Source: Streptomyces olivochromogenes
Lineage (GTDB): Bacteria > Actinomycetota > Actinomycetes > Streptomycetales > Streptomycetaceae
Reading direction: 5' to 3'
Length of the DNA stretch: 64,000 bases
Assembly (NCBI RefSeq): GCF_001514115.1
Contig: NZ_KQ948454.1
Coordinates: forward strand, 481,425-545,424
The position numbers were made by a program, and so were the translations under genes. Below the pieces are notes generated by a model, which had not been told where the DNA came from, made no database searches, and saw nothing but the letters and a program-made list of their open reading frames with translations. Below, one piece after another: positions 9,760 through 18,380 of this stretch. Every line of letters starts with the position of its first letter. The stretch's first letter is position 1.

Positions 9760-10623
9760 GTGACGGAAGAGACTGACCGGAGGCCGGAGACACCGGCGGA
9801 GGCCGAGGGAACGACGGGCTTGTTCACCGCGCTCGGCAAGATGCTGAAGCTGCTGCGTGAGCGGGCGGGGCTGACGCAGAAGGAGTTCGGGCAGTCGGTG
9901 GGGTACGGCCCCGACGCGATCTCCGCCATGGAGCGGGGCGTACGGGTGACTCGCCCCGAGCTGCTGGAGAAGGCGGACGAACTCCTCGATGCCGGGGGCC
10001 TGTTGAAGCAGGCGATCCCCGAGGTCAGGGAGGCGATGAAGAAGGCGCGGACTCGTCATCCGGAGTGGTATCGGAGTTACGCCGGGTTGGAGGCGGAGGC
10101 GGTCGAGCTGCATTTCTACGCCAACCAGGGGGTGCCGGGGCTGTTACAGACGGAGGATTATGCGCGAGCCGTGTTCGGCCAACGGCGCCCGTTTCTGAGC
10201 GAGGACACCATTGAGAAACGGGTCGCCGACAGGCTCTCCAGGCAGCAGGTCTTCGATCGCTGGCCACCGCCCGCCGTAAGTTACGTACTCGAAGAGGTCA
10301 TGCTGGACCGACCGATCGGCGGGCAGGCCGTCTTCAAGGACCAGCTACTCAACCTGTTACGTGTCGGCAGCATGCGCAATGTCGAGATCCAGGTGATGCC
10401 GACCCGCCGCGAGGAACACCCCAACCTGGACAGCGCGTTCAACCTGCTGTCTCCCAAGAGGTACGGGCAGGTTGCGTACACGGAGGCGCAGGGCTTCCCT
10501 CGCCTGATCACCGACCCGGAGGAGGTCCGGAAGATCGCCGACCGCTATGGGATCATGCGCGCACTGGCACTCAACCCCATGGAGTCCCGGGCCTTGATCG
10601 AGAAGAAGCTGGGGGAGCTATGA
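9760..10623 (+). CDS. XRE-family regulator with DUF5753 (Scr1-like), two TTA codons
   Basis: About 287 residues. A helix-turn-helix (LKLLRERAGLTQKEFGQSVG, YGPDAISAMERG) is followed by the C-terminal domain with VPGLLQTEDYARAVF and the late motif EVRKIADRYGIMRALALNP, typical of the DUF5753 regulators paired with DUF397 proteins. The start is uncertain: in-frame GTGs are at 9712, 9742 and 9760; 9760 has an AAGGCGG-like site and gives a usual N-terminus. Two in-frame TTA codons (10144-10146 and 10357-10359) imply dependence on the bldA leucyl-tRNA. The DUF397 gene overlaps its end (ATGA). It probably regulates transcription with that small partner. Confidence 0.88.
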   Translation: MTEETDRRPETPAEAEGTTGLFTALGKMLKLLRERAGLTQKEFGQSVGYGPDAISAMERGVRVTRPELLEKADELLDAGGLLKQAIPEVREAMKKARTRHPEWYRSYAGLEAEAVELHFYANQGVPGLLQTEDYARAVFGQRRPFLSEDTIEKRVADRLSRQQVFDRWPPPAVSYVLEEVMLDRPIGGQAVFKDQLLNLLRVGSMRNVEIQVMPTRREEHPNLDSAFNLLSPKRYGQVAYTEAQGFPRLITDPEEVRKIADRYGIMRALALNPMESRALIEKKLGEL

Positions 10624-10874
10624 GCACCGAGAAACTCAACTGGTTCAAGTCCAGCTACAGCAGCGGCGAAGGCGGCCAATGCCTCGAAGTCGCCTACATC
10701 TGGCGGAAGTCGAGCTACAGCAGCGGTGAGGGCGGTGAATGCGTGGAGGTCGCTGCCTGCCCCCACACCATCCACATCCGCGACTCCAAGAACCCCACCG
10801 GCCCCCGCCTCACCCTCTCCCCCACCACCTGGTCCGCCTTCCTCACCGCCGGGCCCGGGATCGCGGGCCCCTGA
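10620..10874 (+). CDS. DUF397 small protein with duplicated N-terminus
   Basis: This 84-residue protein overlaps the XRE gene by 4 nt. DUF397 proteins usually have one WxKSSYS...CVEVA block followed by IHIRDSKNP and a W..F segment. Here the block occurs twice: WFKSSYSSGEGGQCLEVA then WRKSSYSSGEGGECVEVA. The rest, HIRDSKNPTGP and LTLSPTTWSAFL, is normal. DUF397 proteins often act with the upstream XRE regulator. Loss or gain of one block by slippage would stay in frame, so the copy number could vary. Function is inferred from context only. Confidence 0.88.
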   Translation: MSTEKLNWFKSSYSSGEGGQCLEVAYIWRKSSYSSGEGGECVEVAACPHTIHIRDSKNPTGPRLTLSPTTWSAFLTAGPGIAGP

Positions 10875-10957
10875 CGCGGACCACGCGACGAACGCGGCCG
10901 TACTCGGCGCGGCAGGCCGTTCTCGGACACCGAGCGAGGGAAGGCATCGACGTGGCC

Positions 10958-10984
10958 TTACCCTGGGTAACCTGACTCCGGAGT
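10958..10984. promoter_or_regulatory. Paired inverted repeats upstream of the MaoC-type gene
   Basis: TTACCCTGGGTAA (10958-10970) is a 6-bp dyad around one base, followed 5 nt later by the perfect palindrome ACTCCGGAGT (10975-10984), which with its flanks reads TGACTCCGGAGTAA. The first element matches the one at 9188. They lie 28-54 bp before the hydratase start and would overlap its promoter, which fits operators of a repressor. Confidence 0.55.
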
Positions 10985-11011
10985 AAATACACCCGAGCCG
11001 GGAGTTGGACC

Positions 11012-11866
11012 ATGGCCGACCGCTACCTGACCCCTGTCCTCGCCCGAGGCGCACTCCTCTCCCCCTTCAAACGACCCCGCCCGGACGCCCACGTCCCGCC
11101 GACCCCTCTCGTTCTCCCGGACGTCCGTATCGACCTCGCCCGGCTCGCCGCGTACGAGCGGGTCTGTGGGTTCGCGACGGGGGCGGACGCGCTGCCGGTG
11201 ACGTACCCGCACGTTCTCGGGTTTCCGCTCGCCATGCGGATCATGGCGAGCCGCTCGTTCCCCCTGCCGCTGCTCGGGCTCGTCCACACCTCGATCGAGA
11301 TCACCCAGCGACAGTCGCTGGCCGCCACGGAGGCGTACGAACTCGGCGTGTGTGTCACCGGGTTGGCGCCCCATCGTCGCGGGACGCAAGCCGTCGTCGC
11401 GACCGAGGCCAGGGTCGACGGCGAGCCGGTCTGGGAGTCGAGGAGTACTTATCTCGCCCGGCACCGGACGACCGAGGAGCCGACGTCCACGCCCCCGCGG
11501 GAGTCGGACGACGCCAAGCCCCTCCCCGTCCGCGCCGAATGGCGTCTCGGCGCGGACGTCGGGCGGCGGTACGGTGCGGCCTCGGGGGACCGCAACCCCA
11601 TCCACCTGCACCCCCTCACCGCCCGCCTGTTCGGCTTCCCCCGCGCCATCGCGCACGGCATGTGGACGGTGGCCCGCTGCCTCGCGGAACAGGGCCCCCA
11701 GGACGCGGTGCGCGTACGTGCCGACTTCAAGGCACCGGTTCTGCTGCCGGGCACCGTCACTTACGCCGCCGACGGCCCCGCGTTCGAGCTGCGCGGCGGC
11801 GGCACGGACCTGCTGCATCTGGTGGGTGAGGTACGGCCCCTGCCCCGGCCCGCGGCACCCGAGTGA
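11012..11866 (+). CDS. MaoC-type (R)-hydratase/dehydratase-like protein
   Basis: This 284-residue protein has a double hot-dog layout. The C-terminal half has YGAASGDRNPIHLHPLTARLFGF and AIAHGMW, the Asp/His hydratase motif of (R)-specific enoyl-CoA hydratases, and the N-terminal half has TYPHVLGFPLAMRI, a degenerate half seen in two-domain MaoC proteins. It likely hydrates or dehydrates acyl-CoA or acyl-ACP thioesters in lipid metabolism. The matching inverted repeats upstream of it and of the acyl-CoA ligase support common control. It is probably monocistronic, as a strong hairpin follows. Confidence 0.86.
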   Translation: MADRYLTPVLARGALLSPFKRPRPDAHVPPTPLVLPDVRIDLARLAAYERVCGFATGADALPVTYPHVLGFPLAMRIMASRSFPLPLLGLVHTSIEITQRQSLAATEAYELGVCVTGLAPHRRGTQAVVATEARVDGEPVWESRSTYLARHRTTEEPTSTPPRESDDAKPLPVRAEWRLGADVGRRYGAASGDRNPIHLHPLTARLFGFPRAIAHGMWTVARCLAEQGPQDAVRVRADFKAPVLLPGTVTYAADGPAFELRGGGTDLLHLVGEVRPLPRPAAPE

Positions 11867-11943
11867 GGGAGGGGTATCGGCCTCGGAACGGTGGGAAATC
11901 CGCGGGTCCGTACGGTCCGGATCCTCGCGCGCGGAGGCACGCC

Positions 11944-11983
11944 TGTGCGGCGGGCCACCCCGGGGGGGGCGACCCGCCGCACA
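11944..11983 (+). terminator. Convergent stem-loop terminator
   Basis: An 11-bp perfect stem TGTGCGGCGGG / CCCGCCGCACA encloses an 18-nt G/C loop. It lies between the convergent ends of the MaoC-type gene and the subtilase, so it can terminate both. Confidence 0.82.
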
Positions 11984-12021
11984 AGTGATTCAGGTCCAGC
12001 GTGTGAGCGGCCGGCTCCTGG

Positions 12022-15000
12022 TCAGCGGAGACCGAAGGCCCGGATCACGGTCTGTGCGACCGCGTTGCCGGCACTGTCGTGGGCGTGAGCCCGCAGCGAG
12101 ACGAACCGGGCCTGCTTCGGAGCGGACAGCCCGAACCGGCCGTCGTGTCCGCAGGTGATCTTCCGCCAGGTGTGTCCGTCGTCGTAGGACACCTCCAAGG
12201 TGACCGCCGACAGGGTGCCGGCGCCCGCGGCGTGGGCGAGGTGGGCGACGGACGCCGTCAGTGTCGCGTTCTTCGCGGCCTTGCCGGCCGCGTTGGTGTC
12301 GACGCCGTAGTTGATCTGCATGAGCGGCAGGACCGCCTTCTCGTCCCCCGCCGGGGCCTGGGAGGTGAAGTCCCATTCGGTGTGCGTGGTGGAGGAGTAC
12401 GGACTCACCGTGCTGTCCCGGTTGGCGTCCAGGACGAGACGGTAGGGCAGTGTGCCGGCGCCGGGTGCGTCGGCCTGCACCTCGGTGTTGTCCGAGTTCT
12501 GGGCCAGCTGGGTGTCACCCTGGTAGAGCGTGAGGGTGTGATGCATGCGCTGGTAGTCCAAGGACATGCCGACGTGGTCCGAGCCGCCCCAGGCGGGAAC
12601 GTCGAGGACCAGGTGGCTCCCGCTGCGCGTGGGCGGCTTGTAGTTGTCGTTCAGGTACGGGCGCTCGATGGGCTTGAACCACTCCTGCGTCTGTGTGCTG
12701 CCCGCCCGGTACGTGGTGCGCGGCTCGATCTCGTAGATCAGGTCGTCGACGTAGGCCTCCTGGCCCCAGGAGTATCCGGGCCCGGTGGAGACCCAGTCGA
12801 CCCGCTGCGAGTTCACCGGCTCCCGCATGTATGGCCAACCGATCGCCCAGTCCGCGTTGTAGACCGGATGGTCGTAGCGGAACTCACCACCGCCCAGGGT
12901 CGTATCGGGGCTGTCGAAGGTGACGTTCACCCGCGCGAGGTTGTTCGGGCCGCCCTGGACGACCATGTGGTCCGGGATCTCGTTGTGCCACGTCTTCATC
13001 AGGTCGTACACGTAAGGGCTGACCGGCTGCGAGTCCACCGAGAGCATCGCCCCGCGATCGGAGGCCTGGCCGAAGAGCTTCTCGCCCTCGTCCGTGCTCA
13101 ACAGCGTGACGTCGATTCCGGCGGGGGTGTTGGCGCCCCACGGGGAGGCCTTGCTGTAGCTCCGGAATCGGCGCCCGGGTTCGTTGTTCACGACCAGCAG
13201 GAGCTTGGCGCCCGCCGCGACCGCCGCGGCGGCCTGGTCGGAGTCGCTGATCGTGTCGTTGCGGCGGACGACGACCGCCTTGCCCTGCGCGTCCAGACCG
13301 GCGTAGTCCGCGCTCGTGCCGTCCCCGGCGGCCACGAGCGGGAGCCTGTAGTGACCCTGGGGCAGCGGGGTGACGCCGTCTTGCCGGAGTGCGTCGGTGA
13401 ACTCGGTGGTCTTGGTGGCGACGGCCAGTGCCGGCTGCTCCTTGCGCCAGCGGGCGCCGAGGTAGAAATCGCCGTGGGTCACCTTGTGCGTGGTGGGCTG
13501 GGCCCACAGGCTGTCGTAGTTGGTCTGGGTCAGCAGGAAGTCGCGCCAGTTCTGGCCGCCCATCGAGCGGTCGTACTCCAGGCGCTGGAAGGTCGTCTCG
13601 GTCCGCTGCGGTGTGGTCATGTCCACCCGCTCGATCTTCGCGGCGTCCAGGGTGACCGTGACGTCGTGGTGGTCGATCACGACCTCGGGGTCACCGAGCA
13701 GCGCCATCCCCATCGAGTGCGGGCCGTGCACGCCCTGCACCTCCTCGAAGGACATCACCGAGTAGACGTCGTTCTGGAGGTACGTCTGGAACGTGCCGGT
13801 TTCGTCGACGTAGTAGAACACGGGCGCGTCGTCGCCGGACCGCAGCACCTCGACGACACCTGGCATCGGATTTCCGTGTGCGTCCTTGAGGACCACGGTC
13901 AGCTTGCGGGTGACGTCGCCCAGCGACACAGCCGTGTGGGTGACGACCTTCCCCGCCGTGTCGGCCGCGACGACCTGACCGGTCCAGCGGCCGCCCCCTG
14001 TCGCCGTGGAGCCGTCGATGGTGACCGTGACCTCGGCGGTGCCGTGCGCCGGCACGACGACCTGGGGGGCGGACAACTGGAACATTCCCGCGGGGGCGTT
14101 CGGGGCCTTCACGGAGAGGTCGAGGGTGACGGGCGAGTCACCCATGTTGGTGTACGTGACCGGGCGTTTCACCGCGCCGGACCCGCCCGTCGTCACCTCG
14201 GTGGCGAACGCCGTCGAGGAGGCGAAGACACCGGCGCTCAGCGCCGACGCGACGTCCACCCGGCCGCTGCCCGCCTGGAAGGCGTTCCACGCGGGCAGCT
14301 GCTTCGAGCTGCTCACCAGCAGGTCCTTCAACTGGGAGCCGGTCAGCTCGGGGTGCGCGGCGGCCAGCAGCGCGGCGGCTCCCGCGACGTGCGGGGTGGC
14401 CATCGAGGTCCCGCTCATTGGCTTGTAGCTGCCCTGGCAGCCCTCCGCGTATTGCGAGCATGCCGCCAGCACGTTGACGCCGGGCGCGCTGATCTCCGGC
14501 TTGAGCGCGCCGTCGATGCGCGGGCCCTGGCTCGAGAAGTTGGCGACGTCGTCCGAGGAGTCGACGGCCCCCACCGTCAGGGCGGAGTCAGCCGCGCCCG
14601 GGCCGCCGATGCCGCCGGGCGTACCGGTGTTGCCTGCCGCGATCACGAACAAGGCCCCGGTCTCGGCACTGAGGCGGTCGACCGCCGTGCTGAGGGGGTC
14701 GGTGCCGTCGGACGGAGTCGGGTCGCCCAGGCTCATGCTGATGATGTCCGCGTGCTGGTCCACCGCGGCCCACTCCATGCCGGCCAGCACCCAGGATTCC
14801 TCGCCGGAACCCGTGTTGGAGAGCACCTTGCCGATGTGCAGGTCCGCGCCGGGTGCGACGCCCTTCTCCTTGCCGTCCGACGCGGCCCCCGTGCCGGCGA
14901 TGGTGGACGCGACGTGGGTGCCGTGCCCGTCGAGGCCGCGGTCCGTCACGTCCTCGTCCGGGACGAAGCTCTGCGAGGCCGCTATTCGGCCGACCAGGTC

Positions 15001-15783
15001 GGGGTGTTCGGCGTCGACACCGGTGTCCAGGACGGCGACGTCCACGCCCTTCCCGGTGTCACCGGCCTCCCACGCCTGCGGCGCGCCGATCTGGGAGGTG
15101 GACTCGGCGAGATCCGCCTTCACGACCCCGTCGAGCCAGATGCGGGCGATACCCACGCCGAAGGCCGGTTTGCCGGACGCGGCTGCCGCGGTCCTCGAGC
15201 CCGACGCCGGCGCGGAGGTGACAGCCCGCCAGAAGTCCGCCGACCGGTCCCGGTCCTCGGCCAGCGCGGCACCCCGGACACTGCCGAGGGCCCTGACCCG
15301 GGTGGCGCCCTTGGGGGTTGCGGAACGCAGCCCTGAGGAGGCTTTGCTGTCGTACGAGACGATCAGCGGCAACTGGTCGCGATGTGCGTCGTCGTAGCCG
15401 TCCGCGACGAGCCGGCTGATGTTGAACAGGCGCTTGTCCAGCGTGCCCGACGCCACATAGGGGAGAACGGAGCCGGGATACACGTACAGGTCGCCGTTCG
15501 ACTCCATGATGTGCGCGTCGACCGGTGCCCCGGTGGCGCTGCGCACATCGACGGTGCCTCCGGCCTTGCTGCCGGTCTGACGGGTGGTGACGACGTCCCC
15601 CGTGACCAGGGTGACGGTGTGGGCGCCCGGCGGCACGTTCTGCGGCGTCGTCGGGGCAGGGTCGGCGGGTACGGGCGCGGGTGATGCCGCATGAGCGGCG
15701 GACAGGGCGGCGGGTTGTGCCAACGACAGGAAGGCGGCGCCGGCGACGGCGCACACGCTCCAGCGTCTCAGTGATGATCTCAA
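12022..15783 (-). CDS. Secreted S8 subtilisin-like peptidase, large
   Basis: About 1,250 residues. TTG 15783 is chosen because AGGGAA lies just upstream and the product then opens with a clean signal peptide (RRWSVCAVAGAAFLSLA...AHA); an in-frame GTG at 15822 adds 13 residues. The catalytic triad is intact: Asp in VAVLDTGVDAEHPDL, His in GHGTHVAST and Ser in GTSMATPHVAG. The long C-terminal part has beta-sandwich-like and PA-domain-like stretches. It likely degrades extracellular protein. It is divergent from the TrmB/LuxR-like regulator, and palindromes lie between them, so that regulator is the natural candidate to control it. Substrate is unknown. Confidence 0.92.
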   Translation of the reverse strand: MRSSLRRWSVCAVAGAAFLSLAQPAALSAAHAASPAPVPADPAPTTPQNVPPGAHTVTLVTGDVVTTRQTGSKAGGTVDVRSATGAPVDAHIMESNGDLYVYPGSVLPYVASGTLDKRLFNISRLVADGYDDAHRDQLPLIVSYDSKASSGLRSATPKGATRVRALGSVRGAALAEDRDRSADFWRAVTSAPASGSRTAAAASGKPAFGVGIARIWLDGVVKADLAESTSQIGAPQAWEAGDTGKGVDVAVLDTGVDAEHPDLVGRIAASQSFVPDEDVTDRGLDGHGTHVASTIAGTGAASDGKEKGVAPGADLHIGKVLSNTGSGEESWVLAGMEWAAVDQHADIISMSLGDPTPSDGTDPLSTAVDRLSAETGALFVIAAGNTGTPGGIGGPGAADSALTVGAVDSSDDVANFSSQGPRIDGALKPEISAPGVNVLAACSQYAEGCQGSYKPMSGTSMATPHVAGAAALLAAAHPELTGSQLKDLLVSSSKQLPAWNAFQAGSGRVDVASALSAGVFASSTAFATEVTTGGSGAVKRPVTYTNMGDSPVTLDLSVKAPNAPAGMFQLSAPQVVVPAHGTAEVTVTIDGSTATGGGRWTGQVVAADTAGKVVTHTAVSLGDVTRKLTVVLKDAHGNPMPGVVEVLRSGDDAPVFYYVDETGTFQTYLQNDVYSVMSFEEVQGVHGPHSMGMALLGDPEVVIDHHDVTVTLDAAKIERVDMTTPQRTETTFQRLEYDRSMGGQNWRDFLLTQTNYDSLWAQPTTHKVTHGDFYLGARWRKEQPALAVATKTTEFTDALRQDGVTPLPQGHYRLPLVAAGDGTSADYAGLDAQGKAVVVRRNDTISDSDQAAAAVAAGAKLLLVVNNEPGRRFRSYSKASPWGANTPAGIDVTLLSTDEGEKLFGQASDRGAMLSVDSQPVSPYVYDLMKTWHNEIPDHMVVQGGPNNLARVNVTFDSPDTTLGGGEFRYDHPVYNADWAIGWPYMREPVNSQRVDWVSTGPGYSWGQEAYVDDLIYEIEPRTTYRAGSTQTQEWFKPIERPYLNDNYKPPTRSGSHLVLDVPAWGGSDHVGMSLDYQRMHHTLTLYQGDTQLAQNSDNTEVQADAPGAGTLPYRLVLDANRDSTVSPYSSTTHTEWDFTSQAPAGDEKAVLPLMQINYGVDTNAAGKAAKNATLTASVAHLAHAAGAGTLSAVTLEVSYDDGHTWRKITCGHDGRFGLSAPKQARFVSLRAHAHDSAGNAVAQTVIRAFGLR

Positions 15784-15961
15784 GGAATTCCCTGAATGTT
15801 CCGTGGGGCCGGGTCGGCCCACAAGCGGGTCATGACTGAAGTGACGGATCGGCGGGGGGATCGGATGGCCGACGCTGTGGACCGATCGTGGGGGTTCTGG
15901 GATCGCGCGGCAGGCCGGCGTGGACGAGCACAGTTAAGGCTTGTGGCTGGGAGATGTATAG

Positions 15962-15994
15962 ATCAGACTCGTGTCTGATATCGCCAGCTGGCGA
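15962..15994. promoter_or_regulatory. Two adjacent palindromes in the subtilase/regulator intergenic region
   Basis: ATCAGAC-TCGT-GTCTGAT (15962-15979) is followed immediately by the perfect 14-bp palindrome TCGCCAGCTGGCGA (15981-15994). They lie about 60-90 bp before the regulator start and 180 bp before the subtilase start. They are candidate operators for autoregulation and for control of the peptidase. Confidence 0.5.
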
Positions 15995-16052
15995 ATCGCG
16001 CCAATACCGGTCCGACGGCTCGCCGAGCCGAGACGGCCGAGGAGGAGGCCCG

Positions 16053-17021
16053 GTGCTCGATGCCCTAGGGATCAGCGAGTTCGACGAGCGGGTCTACCGC
16101 GCCTATCTGACCAAGCCGGACCGGACAGCGCTGGAGATCGCCGAACACCTGGGCACCACACCCGGCCAGATACGGCACGCGGTGGCCCGGTTGGTGGAAC
16201 TGGGCGTGCTGCGAAGAGAAACGCACGGCCAGTACCGGCCGGTCAGCCCGCGGACCGCGTTGAGCGCACTGCTCGCCAAGCGCCGAGCCGATTCCGAGGC
16301 GGCGTTCGCCGCGGTGTTGGACGTGGTCGATGACCTGGCAAGTGAGTACCGCGCCAGCCGGCTGCAGAGGGATCCGACCGAGCTGGTGGAGGTGATCACT
16401 GGTGAGGCGGCGGTCACCCTACGGGTGGCCGAGCTGACCCAATCGATGCGCACCCACTTCTGGGTTCTTGACATGCCCCCGTACATCGGCCCGTACAGCA
16501 ACGAGTTGGAGGAGACCTTCACGAAGGAGCTGCTGGGCCGCGGCCTCGACATACGGTCCGTCTACACCCCGGAGGCGCTGGAGCAGCCCGGCCGATTCGA
16601 GCTGATCACCCGCCTGGCCCAACTCGGCGAGCAGGCCCGGATCCTGCCGACCCTGCCGTTCAGGCTGCGGATCATGGACCGTCGTGTCGCGCTGGTCGCA
16701 CTGATCGGAGGGCAGTACGACAAAATCATCGTCGTCCATCAGTCCGGTCTGCTCGACGCAATCCTCGAGCTGTTCGACACCTACTGGCAGCGGGCACAAC
16801 CCATCGCCTCGACGGCCCCGGAGACCCCCGACAAGCCGAGCACGGATGATCTCTTGCTGTTGAAAATGTTGCAAACGGGCTATAAGGACCAGGCGATCGC
16901 CCGGCAACTGGGCACGAGCGCGCGCACCGTGACCCGCCGGATCGCCGCGATGGCGTCCCGGCTCGGCCTCGAGACCCGCTTCCAGCTGGGCACCGAAGCC
17001 GCCAAGCGAGGCTGGATCTGA
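16053..17021 (+). CDS. TrmB/LuxR-type transcriptional regulator
   Basis: About 322 residues from GTG 16053, chosen because GGAGGAGG lies directly upstream; earlier in-frame starts lack this. The N-terminal region LDALGISEFDERVYRAYL with a winged-helix HTH resembles TrmB-like modules. The middle region (LVEVITGEAAVTLRVAELTQ...) is a ligand or effector domain. The C-terminal QAIARQLGTSARTVTRRIAAMA is a LuxR-type HTH. It is divergent from the secreted subtilase, a common regulator/peptidase pairing in Streptomyces, and stacked palindromes between them suggest direct control. The signal is unknown. Confidence 0.85.
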   Translation: MLDALGISEFDERVYRAYLTKPDRTALEIAEHLGTTPGQIRHAVARLVELGVLRRETHGQYRPVSPRTALSALLAKRRADSEAAFAAVLDVVDDLASEYRASRLQRDPTELVEVITGEAAVTLRVAELTQSMRTHFWVLDMPPYIGPYSNELEETFTKELLGRGLDIRSVYTPEALEQPGRFELITRLAQLGEQARILPTLPFRLRIMDRRVALVALIGGQYDKIIVVHQSGLLDAILELFDTYWQRAQPIASTAPETPDKPSTDDLLLLKMLQTGYKDQAIARQLGTSARTVTRRIAAMASRLGLETRFQLGTEAAKRGWI

Positions 17022-17081
17022 GGAGGGTCGGGGACTGGCGCGGTGGCTGTTGCTCCGTTTCCAGTCGCCGCCGCTTCAAAC

Positions 17082-17219
17082 CGGGCACGCAGCCGCCGGC
17101 TCTTTCCCTGCCGTCAGCCCGGGCAGCCGATGGACCCCGTCAGCCTCCAGGACCACCTGCGCGAGATCGGCGTCCGACCACACACGGTGAAGCGTAGGTA
17201 CTCACGCCGGGTCTGCTGA
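17082..17219 (+). pseudogene. Recombinase/integrase C-terminal relic
   Basis: An open stretch with no start codon of its own, ending at TGA 17217-17219, reads LFPCRQPGQPMDPVSL and then LQDHLREIGVRPHTVK. This matches the pattern WLFPGRQPGQPM...LREIGV near the end of tyrosine-recombinase/IS-associated integrases in Streptomyces, as I recall it. The rest of the gene is missing. The adjacent bases 17022-17081 and 17220-17263 show nothing else. It is probably a decayed mobile-element fragment. Confidence 0.5.
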
Positions 17220-17263
17220 ACCTCGCCCGTCCCTGGTACCCGAGCTGGGATTCCGAGGTCGTA

Positions 17264-17908
17264 TCAGTCCTGCGGGGGCGTCCACGGGCGGTTCTCCATC
17301 AGGTCGCCCAGGCCCGCCCAGGCGAAGTTCATCAGGGTCGCCGCGGCCTGCTTCGCGGAGACGCCCGCCGTGGCGTTGGCCCAGGCGGCGAGGGACTCGG
17401 CGGCGCCAACGAGGGCCTCGGCGAGTCCGGCGACCTCCCGTTCGGCCAGGGACGGGTCACGGTGAGCCTCACGCGCGGCGACCACGATCAGCTGGGTGAC
17501 GAACGCGACGAGTTCCTCGCGCATCGCCGCGACCTCGACCGCGAACGGCTCGCCGTGCGTACGCGCCTGGCGGTGAAGGACCGCCCAGCCGTCCGGATTC
17601 TCCGCGGTGTGCGTGAAGAACGCCCGCAGGCCCGCCCAGAGTTGACGATCGGCGGGCAGTCCGGGCTGGACGCCCGCGCGTACCGCCGTGGTCAGTGCGG
17701 CCGCCTCACGGCGGATGCAGGCGGTGAAGAGGTCTTCCTTGGAGTTCAGGTACAGATACACCAACGGCTTGGACACGCCCGCCAGATCGGCGATCTCGTC
17801 CATCGAAGCGGCTCGGTACCCCCGCTGCCCGAAGGTCCGCACGGCGGCGTCCAGCATCTGCTGTTCGCGTACCGCGCGCGGCATCCGCTTGTTCTTCACA
17901 GCACCCAT
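17264..17908 (-). CDS. TetR-family transcriptional regulator
   Basis: This 214-residue protein has an N-terminal TetR HTH (REQQMLDAAVRTFGQRGYRAASMDEIADLAGVSKPLVYLYLNSKEDLF, residues 14-58 approx) and a helical C-terminal ligand domain (residues ~60-200). The start is ATG 17908. The next gene downstream is the recombinase relic on the other strand; upstream, on the same strand and 42 nt away, lies a DUF4229 membrane protein gene. Which genes it regulates cannot be inferred, as no close divergent promoter with a palindrome was evident. Confidence 0.93.
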   Translation of the reverse strand: MGAVKNKRMPRAVREQQMLDAAVRTFGQRGYRAASMDEIADLAGVSKPLVYLYLNSKEDLFTACIRREAAALTTAVRAGVQPGLPADRQLWAGLRAFFTHTAENPDGWAVLHRQARTHGEPFAVEVAAMREELVAFVTQLIVVAAREAHRDPSLAEREVAGLAEALVGAAESLAAWANATAGVSAKQAAATLMNFAWAGLGDLMENRPWTPPQD

Positions 17909-17950
17909 ACAGGCAAGCGTACGATCGGCCGCCGTCGGCCAGGCACAGCG

Positions 17951-18256
17951 TTACGAGGTCTGGCCCTGCACGCCGCCGCGGGTGGCGTCGTCCACGCCGT
18001 CCTCCTGGCTGCGGTTCTGCTCCAGGTTGGTCTTCATGCGATCCACGCGCGCGACGACCTGGGCGGAGGCGCGGTCGCGCTCCTTGCGCAGCACGACGAA
18101 ACTGATGGGCGCGGAGATCACCAGCGCGAGCAGGACGATCCACATGTAGTTGGAGTCACCCAGGCCGCGCGGGGCGATACCCAGGTAGACAAGGCCCCAG
18201 ACGACCACGAGGCAGCCGGCGAAGACGCCGAGGCGCATCAGTGTGTAGCGGCCCAT
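17951..18256 (-). CDS. DUF4229 small membrane protein
   Basis: This 101-residue protein has two transmembrane helices (LMRLGVFAGCLVVVWGLVYL and WIVLLALVISAPISFVVL) and a positively charged tail with LRKERDRASAQVV. This is the Streptomyces/actinobacterial DUF4229 layout. Function is unknown. It is upstream of the TetR gene on the same strand, 42 nt from it, and may be co-transcribed with it. Confidence 0.8.
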   Translation of the reverse strand: MGRYTLMRLGVFAGCLVVVWGLVYLGIAPRGLGDSNYMWIVLLALVISAPISFVVLRKERDRASAQVVARVDRMKTNLEQNRSQEDGVDDATRGGVQGQTS

Positions 18257-18342
18257 GTCAATCCACTCTTCCGTTCCGAACCGTTTCGAACGTTCCCAAA
18301 GGGCACCGTCCAGTGAAGCACGCCCGGCGATCCCGTCGCGCA

Positions 18343-18380
18343 GGGGGGCCTCAGTCGGCCGCGCTGGGGGGCCTCAGTCG
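18343..18380. repeat. 15-bp direct repeat at the end of the GNAT gene
   Basis: GGGGGGCCTCAGTCG occurs at 18343-18357 and again at 18366-18380, a 23-bp period. The second copy contains the stop codon of the GNAT gene (TGA at 18374-18376 on the minus strand). Confidence 0.6.

Noticed and set aside
12079..15336. Long plus-strand open frame of 1,085 codons
   Set aside because: It is antisense to the subtilase, whose catalytic triad and signal peptide are clear.
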